Program-made: the position numbers and the translations under genes
Assembly (NCBI GenBank): GCA_949538655.1
Contig: CATISE010000076.1
Coordinates: forward strand, 1 to 8,580
Source: Marine Group II euryarchaeote MED-G33
GTDB taxonomy: Archaea > Thermoplasmatota > Poseidoniia > Poseidoniales > Thalassarchaeaceae
Direction: 5' to 3'
Length of the DNA: 8,580 bases
The notes under the pieces: model-generated
What the model was told of the DNA's origin: nothing
Database searches by the model: none
The model's input: only the letters and a program-made list of their open reading frames with translations
Shown here: positions 1 to 6,400 of the stretch, in pieces
How the letters are laid out: each line of letters starts with the position of its first letter
How positions within the stretch are numbered: position 1 is the first letter of the stretch

Positions 1-205
1 CAACCTTAGCCTCACCCGAATCTGCGACGGTATGACACTGGTGGAATACATTCATTGTGATGCCAAGAAATAGGATACAAACACAGCCAAACCAAGCCGC
101 AATTGTCCGATGAATCTTTTCAGAAAGTATCAGCCCAAATGCGGAAAGGAATACCAACATTACCCAAAATCTGGGTTCGCTAACCATGACCGAAATCGCA
201 CTCAT
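1..205 (-). CDS. ArsB/NhaD/SLC13-like ion transporter, N-terminal fragment (runs off left edge)
   Basis: This is the first 68 codons of a minus-strand gene that continues beyond base 1. The protein starts MSAISVMVSEPRFW. It then has a hydrophobic helix (about residues 14-27), the motif SEKIHRTIAAW (28-38) and a second hydrophobic stretch ending in LFLGI (about 38-49). The SEKxHRTxAA pattern between the first two helices is typical of the ArsB/NhaD/CitM (SLC13-like) superfamily of sodium/proton antiporters and anion permeases. The substrate cannot be told from this fragment. ATG at 205 is the most upstream in-frame start after the antiporter's stop codon; no GTG or TTG lies between. The ATG at 187 is the alternative. 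Neither has a Shine-Dalgarno match. The gap to the antiporter gene is 69 bases, so co-transcription is possible. Family call inferred from one motif and hydrophobicity only. Confidence 0.7.
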   Translation of the reverse strand, partial: MSAISVMVSEPRFWVMLVFLSAFGLILSEKIHRTIAAWFGCVCILFLGITMNVFHQCHTVADSGEAKV

Positions 206-253
206 AGTTCGGCGAATTCTGATTGGTTCTTCAACATGACCGTCTGAAAGTGA

Positions 254-266
254 CCGGGAAACCCGG
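254..266 (-). repeat. Perfect 5-bp inverted repeat after the antiporter stop codon
   Basis: CCGGG and CCCGG face each other across a three-base loop, starting 8 bases past the antiporter's TGA. No T-run follows on the minus strand, so this is not a classical intrinsic terminator. It may be a weak 3'-end hairpin between the two transporter genes, or chance. Confidence 0.3.
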
Positions 267-274
267 AAATCAGA

Positions 275-2089
275 TCATTCTTCTTCGGACACTTTCACAG
301 GCGTTCCAACAATTGATTCAGTCGATTCAGGGATCAATGTCTCCGTCAGTTCTTCCTCAACAATGGAATCCATATTGTCTTCAGTTCGTGCAGATTCCTG
401 TATTTCTTCTTGCTTATATTCGCTTTCACCAAGGGCCTTGTCGAGTTTGTGAAGGACCTCATTGGCGACGACAGAAGAGATAGTCCCTGAGCGTTCGGCA
501 TCCAATAGTGCTTGGATTTGTGAAGCAATTAAATCTCGTCGTGCACGTTCGACTCGGGCGCAATGTACAATGTTCTCTTCCGATAATTCGACGATTTTAG
601 CCTCACTTTCTTTCACACGTGTACGATAAGGTTCAGCGAGTGTAGATTGGTCGTTGTCACTGATGAGGCCCTGTGTATTGAGTACACTGAGGCGACGAAG
701 GGCAGCACGACTACCAATCACTTCTGCGAGTGCAACTTCGTATCGCAATTCCGCTTCTGCTGGAGAACCACTAATGCCAAGACGTTGTAGCAAAGGGCGT
801 ATGGTCAAACCCTGAATGACCAAAGAAAACAAGACCACGCTGAAAGCAATGATTAGCATATCATCATAGATTGGTGAGAGTGTTGCTGTCATCCCTTCAC
901 CTCCAGAAATGGTTTCACCCAGATATGAAAACTCTGGAGGGTGGTTGACAAAGTGAGAGATCAGTAGCAACAATGCAAGTGGGATACTGCCACGTAATCC
1001 ACCCCACCACATGGCAACTTGCCAGCGACTGGATACAGGATTGGGATTTTTGATATTGGCAAGCATCGTCAATGGGAATACGACCAAACGAGCCACCAAT
1101 GCTGCACCAATTCCAACTGCTGCAAGATGGAACACATGTGCATCCCATGCAAATACAGCTTGCAACTCGTATCCAATTAACAGGAACAAAACGCTGTTGA
1201 CCAAGAATGCCAATACTTCCCAAAAATGATGCATCCCAATTCGGGCTGTGGGGGTCATACCCTCTTTGACACCATGATTGCCCACCAATAATCCGGCGAC
1301 GACGACGCTGATCACGCCACTCCCATGCAACATTTCAGCCAAGAGGAAAGCACCGAATGCAAGGGCCAATGTAATGGCGATTTCAACGAGATGATCTTCG
1401 GATTGATGTAGCAACCAATTGGCCAGTAGTCCGCAAAGTAAACCGGCAATCGCACCGACGAATACCACGATGATGAATTCGCTCAAACCTGCAGAAAAGA
1501 TTGACATCAATTCAAGATCGACGCCCGAAACAACTGCAAGAGTCGTCATCAAGATGATATTGAACAAAACGATGGCAGTACCATCGTTAAACAACGATTC
1601 ACCCTCGATCAATACAGACAACCGTTTTGGGGCGCCAAGTGTTTTGACCAAGGCCAGAACACTCACAGGATCTGTCGCGGCAAGAATAGAACCCAGCAGT
1701 AAACCATACAGGAAACCGTTCTCAACATCAGCCCAAACAAGTTTCCAGCAGATGAAGCCGATGATGGCAGTATTGAGGAGTACACCTGGGATGGCGAGGA
1801 GAGTTATCGGCCGCCAATTTTGTTTCAATTTCTGTATATGCATCGCACTGGCGCCTTCAAACAACAACGGAGGTAACAAGAGGAAGAAAATTGTCTCAGC
1901 AGTCAATAAACCAGTGAGCTCAATATCTTCGGGCATCCAATATTCGCCCAACCACCCCACAAATAATCCGACGATTACCAAGGCGATTGTATAGGGTAAT
2001 TTCACCCAACGGATGGCGATTGCAACCAATAGTGCCAGGATTAGAGCCCCGAGAATACTTTGGAACCAAGAGGGGGGAATGGCGGACAT
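275..2089 (-). CDS. nhaP: CPA1/NhaP-type Na+(K+)/H+ antiporter with long cytoplasmic tail
   Basis: A membrane cation/proton exchanger of the CPA1 family (Na_H_Exchanger domain), likely moving Na+ or K+ against H+ for pH and ion homeostasis. Counting from ATG at 2089 the protein has 604 residues. About 12-13 hydrophobic segments fill residues 9-431. Family signatures are FFLLLPPLLFEGA (68-80), ATDPVSVLAL (138-147) and IEGESLFNDGTAIVLF (161-176), whose Asn-Asp pair (N168, D169) is the CPA1 ion-binding motif. HGSGVISVVVAGLLVGN (255-271) and WWGGLRGSIPLAL (361-373) also fit. Residues about 432-604 form a hydrophilic tail: a charged, helix-rich part, then a strongly acidic end (VSEEE). A TTG codon directly before the ATG could extend the protein by one residue; ATG is preferred. 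No Shine-Dalgarno match precedes it. The 64-base gap to the YhbY-like gene allows its own promoter or read-through. The symbol marks the family; the ion is not determined. Confidence 0.93.
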   Translation of the reverse strand: MSAIPPSWFQSILGALILALLVAIAIRWVKLPYTIALVIVGLFVGWLGEYWMPEDIELTGLLTAETIFFLLLPPLLFEGASAMHIQKLKQNWRPITLLAIPGVLLNTAIIGFICWKLVWADVENGFLYGLLLGSILAATDPVSVLALVKTLGAPKRLSVLIEGESLFNDGTAIVLFNIILMTTLAVVSGVDLELMSIFSAGLSEFIIVVFVGAIAGLLCGLLANWLLHQSEDHLVEIAITLALAFGAFLLAEMLHGSGVISVVVAGLLVGNHGVKEGMTPTARIGMHHFWEVLAFLVNSVLFLLIGYELQAVFAWDAHVFHLAAVGIGAALVARLVVFPLTMLANIKNPNPVSSRWQVAMWWGGLRGSIPLALLLLISHFVNHPPEFSYLGETISGGEGMTATLSPIYDDMLIIAFSVVLFSLVIQGLTIRPLLQRLGISGSPAEAELRYEVALAEVIGSRAALRRLSVLNTQGLISDNDQSTLAEPYRTRVKESEAKIVELSEENIVHCARVERARRDLIASQIQALLDAERSGTISSVVANEVLHKLDKALGESEYKQEEIQESARTEDNMDSIVEEELTETLIPESTESIVGTPVKVSEEE

Positions 2090-2153
2090 CAAAGTGGGGC
2101 GGGACGAGACGACTCTTCAACACATACGCTCACGCACGCGAGAGGAATGGGAT

Positions 2154-2423
2154 TCATTTACGCCAATAAATGGCGACATTGCCTCTTGCATCAACCAAAA
2201 TCGAATTGGTACGCTCAGCAATTTCTTCGAAAACAATCGTACGTTGACTCCGTTCCTCAACCAAGCCTTTGTTCATCTTTACTTTGACCACTTTTCGACT
2301 TCTGAGTTGCGCGTCCAATTCCTCGAACATGGCATCAGTCAATCCCGAACGACCGATGCGCAATGTGACTTTGAATTCCCGATCATGGGCCATCCGGCGA
2401 ATGCTGGCTGGAACTTGGCTCAT
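2154..2423 (-). CDS. YhbY/CRS1-type (CRM domain) RNA-binding protein
   Basis: An 89-residue basic protein made almost entirely of one CRS1-YhbY (CRM) domain, the usual length for stand-alone archaeal and bacterial members. Visible signatures are VTLRIGRSGLTDAMFEELDAQL (19-40), with the GRSG loop at 24-27 in place of the RNA-contacting GxxG, then the basic strand RKVVKVKMNKG (43-53) and the closing strand region ILVDARGNVAIYWRK (75-89). Bacterial YhbY associates with pre-50S ribosomal particles; a ribosome- or RNA-binding role here is inferred from the family. The start ATG overlaps the rnp4 stop codon as ATGA. A strong Shine-Dalgarno GAGGTGA lies four bases upstream, so this start is well supported and the two genes are probably translationally coupled. 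The domain is also known next to RNase P component 4 in other archaea, which fits a shared role in RNA maturation. Confidence 0.92.
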   Translation of the reverse strand: MSQVPASIRRMAHDREFKVTLRIGRSGLTDAMFEELDAQLRSRKVVKVKMNKGLVEERSQRTIVFEEIAERTNSILVDARGNVAIYWRK

Positions 2424-2761
2424 TCATTCACCTCATGAGGGAAATCAGGGCCTCGACGAGAAATGCGGCCACATTTATTGCAAGTCGTAATTCGCATACC
2501 ACTTCGTATTCGAATCCTAGCGGTGACACCAGGTCGCAATGGGGACTGGCATCCACGGCAAATCCAAATCCGATTTTTAGATTGAATTTTGATTCGATGT
2601 CGTCTGCTGATTTGCCACAATTGAGAGGCGGCAGCATTCACGGTCGCATCTGTATGGTGCCAAGGATTGTCGAGAACCTCGGAAAGTCGAGATGAGGCAG
2701 TAACAGCACGCTGTCGCCGCGCAGCCGCACCTCGAACTCGTCCACGCTTGCCACGGCCCAT
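2420..2761 (-). CDS. rnp4: Ribonuclease P protein component 4 (Rpp21/Rpr2 family)
   Basis: A 113-residue very basic protein matching the archaeal RNase P subunit homologous to human Rpp21 and yeast Rpr2. With the RNase P RNA and partner Rpp29 it helps remove 5' leaders from pre-tRNA. The Arg/Lys-rich N-terminus (1-18) leads into helical segments with SRRHRIKIQSKNR (52-64). A zinc ribbon follows with four cysteines at 68, 71, 94 and 97 (ICRGC and TCNKCGR). The stretch LRPGVTARIRIRSGMR between the two cysteine pairs is typical of the family, as is the overall length. The start ATG at 2761 has the Shine-Dalgarno GGTGAT three bases upstream. The gene begins 12 bases after the adk stop and its TGA overlaps the next gene's ATG, so it sits inside an adk-rnp4-yhbY-like operon. 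Confidence 0.94.
   Translation of the reverse strand: MGRGKRGRVRGAAARRQRAVTASSRLSEVLDNPWHHTDATVNAAASQLWQISRRHRIKIQSKNRIWICRGCQSPLRPGVTARIRIRSGMRITTCNKCGRISRRGPDFPHEVNE
2428..2434 (-). promoter_or_regulatory. Shine-Dalgarno of the YhbY-like gene
   Basis: GAGGTGA on the minus strand, a full match to the archaeal 16S 3' anti-SD (UCACCUC), four bases before the ATG at 2423. It sits inside the last codons of rnp4 and decides the start of the downstream gene over an ATG located only four bases further upstream in another frame. Confidence 0.85.
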
Positions 2762-2764
2762 TTA

Positions 2765-2770
2765 ATCACC
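2765..2770 (-). promoter_or_regulatory. Shine-Dalgarno of rnp4
   Basis: GGTGAT on the minus strand, complementary to AUCACC in the archaeal anti-SD, three bases before the rnp4 ATG and just after the adk TGA. It fills most of the 12-base adk-rnp4 gap, which argues for translation of rnp4 from a polycistronic message. Confidence 0.7.
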
Positions 2771-2773
2771 CAA

Positions 2774-3406
2774 TCACAGAACTGCCGAGATCTCCGCACC
2801 TACTTTTTCGATATCTTGGTCACCATTTACGGATATGAACAGGTCCCGTTGTCGGTACCAATCTGCAAGTGGTGCGGTCTGGGCATGGTAAGCTGCAAGT
2901 CGGGTAAGGACGGTGGCTTCGTTATCATCAGCCCTTCTCTTCATTTGTGTACTGCCACAGAGATCACACACCCCTTCGGTTGCGGTCGGGTTGAAAGTAT
3001 CGTGGAAAACAGCATCGCATCCCCCACAGGTGTATCGCCCACAAATTCTCTCAACGATTCGATTGTCTGGTACTTCAATTGCAATGACGATGCTCAATTC
3101 AGCGATTTCAGATAATGCTTCAGCTTGAGGAATTGTTCTTGGAAAACCATCGAATAATACGCCATCCACAGCATCTTGTTGAGTCAACCTTTCTTTGATG
3201 AGGCCGATGATCACATCATCTGGAACGAGTTGTCCGGCATCCATGTACACTTTTGCTTCCATCCCAAGAGATGTGCCTGCCGTCAATGCTGCACGTAGCA
3301 TGTCGCCTGTGGAAATCTGAGGTTTCCCAGTAAGGTTGACGATGTTGCCTGCCTGAGTTCCTTTGCCTGCACCGGGCGGACCAAACAATACAATCGATGA
3401 TGCCAT
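2774..3406 (-). CDS. adk: Adenylate kinase, long zinc-LID form
   Basis: Catalyses ATP + AMP = 2 ADP in the cytoplasm. The 210-residue protein has the P-loop GPPGAGKGT (9-17), the NMP-binding segment STGDMLRAAL (32-41), DGFPRT (86-91, AMP site) and the arginine-rich catalytic elements ERICGRYTC (119-127) and RRADDNEATVLTRL (157-170). The LID carries cysteines at 127, 130, 147 and 150, the four-Cys zinc knuckle of the long bacterial-type enzyme rather than the archaeal AdkA type. The chosen start, ATG at 3406, puts the P-loop at its usual distance. The same frame stays open up to 3742, but that stretch lies over the subtilase 3' end, encodes Pro/Cys/His-rich nonsense and is not part of adk. No Shine-Dalgarno is seen before 3406. 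Fifty-two bases separate it from the subtilase stop; rnp4 follows 12 bases downstream. Confidence 0.97.
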   Translation of the reverse strand: MASSIVLFGPPGAGKGTQAGNIVNLTGKPQISTGDMLRAALTAGTSLGMEAKVYMDAGQLVPDDVIIGLIKERLTQQDAVDGVLFDGFPRTIPQAEALSEIAELSIVIAIEVPDNRIVERICGRYTCGGCDAVFHDTFNPTATEGVCDLCGSTQMKRRADDNEATVLTRLAAYHAQTAPLADWYRQRDLFISVNGDQDIEKVGAEISAVL

Positions 3407-3458
3407 GATTGGGCGAGATGAATGGCCTTCTTGAACTGAACGGAGCCTCCCGGGCTGT

Positions 3459-6400
3459 TCATGCTTGACCTGTGCGCTCAAGATACTCTTGACCGTAATG
3501 CTGCCACTGTTCCATGGTCCAACCTGGAGGTAGACCACCCGCAGGTAGAGGGGGACCGTTCTGTGGAAGTGCTGGAGGAAGACCTGCTGGCAATGCTGTA
3601 GGGGCGGGGGGAAGGCCCGTTGGCACCACTGCAGCACCAGGGATGGGGGGCAAGGACAACTTGGGTTGACTCTGTGATAGAGCGACAGCCAATTCCTCAG
3701 CACTAACTGCTCCAGATGTTTGGTCATCGGAGGCCCCACCAATATTCAGTGCAGCTTCTCGACGTGTTTCTTGAGCGCCAAAGATCGCATCAGAAGAAAG
3801 CAACTCTTCACCTCCTGAAATCGCCGAGTCCGTTCGCCTTAGGCGCAGTATACCTAGACCCAGAAGACTGACAACCAACAACGCTAGGATTGCGATGGAC
3901 CAAGCAGGCAACCCGAGTGACTCGAGAACGCCTGCAATACCACCAGATTGGCCATTGCCTGAAACCATGATTTCAAGAGTCGCAGATTCATTCCGAGAAA
4001 GAAGTGATTCCCCAGTCAGTGGAATGGCATTGCCACTGAAAGTGACTTCTTGTAAACCACGTAAATCACTGCTTTCGTAGGAAAATGTCAGTACACGAGT
4101 TTCACCCACGCCCATTGCTGAAAGAGTGTCACTTTCCAATTCGATTGTGAGGCCATCGGGAGATTCAACGAGGAGTTCTACATCACAAGCAATATTTCCA
4201 GAATTTATGATGGAAAGATTTCCAATTCCAACATCACCTTGAGACAACTCAGTACGAGAATCCGTATCGAATATCAACCACAAGCTGGGTTCGACAACAA
4301 TGCCGAGTTCAGCGACTTTCTGGAATTGCTTTCCACCATCCAATGTCTCTGCATCGATGATCACAGACAATGTGCCACTAGGACCTGGAGCCACACCAGA
4401 GGCCACTGTAAGGGAAAGGGTGACACTGGTGGAGCCACCCTTCACCAATCCGCCTGCCGCTGTAGATGCAAATCCAACCTGCCAACCATCTGGTAGGGTC
4501 CCAAAGGACCAACTCAGTAATAGGTCTACATTTCCGATATTGTTCAACTCAATCTCGGCCAAACCATAGTCTCCGATTGCAGCAGAAATCGTCCCCGACT
4601 CAGGAAGGGTAATTGAAATGTCAGCAATTTCCTGAACAACCAATCTAGTTCGGTTGACTTGGAATCCTGAATCTGCCAACTCAGTTCGGAAATCGATTTG
4701 GTTCGCATCACCATCGTTGGAATTGAAAGGTACCAATACCACGATATCGATGGTCAATGAGGTCCCTGGTTGCAATATGAATTGTAAGAAGCGATCATCA
4801 CTTAGAGTTCCAGTAGTCAATTGTAAATCCCAATCGGGCAATGCTGGAGATGCACGTACACTGAAATCAATCTCAATATTGCCTTTGTTCTCAATCACCA
4901 GCGTATGTTCAATCCGTTGCTCATTCTCTACAGAAATATCTCCGATGAAACCCGATGGACCCAAGGGCACACCGTTTCCATCGTATAGGTCTGCACTAAA
5001 CGCCCGACTGATCCAAACCTCAACATGGGAACCCTCATCCGAGAGTGAATCGATTTTGGAGAATGATGAATCATCAAGACTCGAAGTCGTGCAAGTCACA
5101 TCTTCAACGGTTCCAGCCGCGGGAAGGCCATCTACAATGTAGGGGACACGAACTCGAATCGGGACTGGGATAAATTGCAGTCGGGCCAATGGCTCCAATG
5201 TCAGTGAAGATGAATTGCCAGTGCCCAACTCAATCGCCCAGCGGTTTGGCGTCTCACAAGAAATTTCGTAGGTTGTGGCGCCATTCCCTGTATTCAACAC
5301 TGAAAGTGAAAATGAGGCGAACTCACCCGGTTCAGCACCGAGGTTGCTCGTTCCAGCAAGTACGGTTTCCAGACCTTCTACTCGAAGGACTTCGACCTCG
5401 AGACGAATGGTATGAGATACGGTTGGATTCATTCTGTAATAGGCGATGACATCGACAACATAGACGCCGGGCAAGGCGTATCGTGCCCCATTGAAAGCAT
5501 CTAGGTCTGCATCAAGATCCCGCATCGTAACGCTGACTTGTGTACTGTTTGCAATGCCTTCCGAGGAGGTCAAAGTGAAGGGTCCTTCGTTTGAAGCCAC
5601 CTTCTCCCATTCATCTTCAGTAGGATTGAGGGCGCCACTGGCCTCCATCTGTTGAACTGGAGTGACGAGGAAAATGACCTCTTCATCGCTGGTGCCCTCA
5701 TTTGTTAGCGTCAAATCCCAGGACACCTCGGTACCGGTTGAGGGGTCGAGAATTTGTTTACGAGCCAAGTCAACCTCGTCTCCATCTGCCGGCATTGAAC
5801 CATCGGGCATATGTGGCGTGATCCGAATCCCAATCGCTGTGATGTTCAAATCGAGTTCGACTACATTGTTGTTGGTTCCATCGACCTCATCATTCATCTC
5901 AGTGACATTGTTTGTTGTATCCAATGTCAGACGAATGGTGTGAATCCCCGTTGTTGTGAATTGCTTTTGGAAGGAGAATGAATCGGACGCGCCACCTGCA
6001 AGAGGGTCGCGTGTACCTGTCCAAAGTACCTCATTCGCAGATATGTCTTCGACCATGACTTCGTAACTTCCAGTAATGGCCGGAGCTTGATTGATCCAAG
6101 CCATTCGCAAGAGAACATAATCATTCTCAAGCGGAGTCATTTGACTGGCCCAAATCGAACCGTCGAAGACCGCGATATCGCTGATTGGATTTTCATTCCC
6201 AACAGCGGAAACCACGACAGCATATCCTTGCTGGTAACCACCTGAATGGGATATTGAGATGGTCCAATCGCCAGTTGGTCCTGTTGATAGACGAACGCGT
6301 TCAACATTGTTTAGAGAATCTTTCTGACCACCTGTAGTAGAGAATCCATTGGCAAAATCATTGCCTTTGTAGACGGTGCCATCTGGGGATGTTACTGTCA

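Noticed and set aside
206..237. 11-codon minus-strand mini-ORF (MLKNQSEFAEL) whose TGA overlaps the ATG at 205
   Set aside because: It could look like a leader peptide, but it has no ribosome binding site and no feature linking it to regulation; the ATGA overlap can arise by chance.
1419..1994. 191-codon plus-strand open frame
   Set aside because: It lies wholly antisense to the antiporter's conserved membrane domain, is Ser/Thr/Asn-rich with no domain or start signal, and is explained by codon bias of the real gene.
2013..2438. 141-codon plus-strand open frame across the antiporter/YhbY-like junction
   Set aside because: Antisense to two well-supported genes and without recognisable motifs.
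3525..3653. Pro-rich repeat stretch as a possible CRISPR or DNA repeat array
   Set aside because: The repetition is at the amino-acid level (LPP units) with irregular spacing; there is no constant repeat and spacer.
3407..3742. N-terminal extension of adenylate kinase by 112 residues
   Set aside because: It overlaps the subtilase tail in another frame, reads as Pro/Cys/His/Gln-rich nonsense, and the P-loop is already correctly placed from ATG 3406.
4654..5142. 162-codon plus-strand open frame
   Set aside because: Antisense to the subtilase stalk; composition is a mirror of the real frame and no motif is seen.
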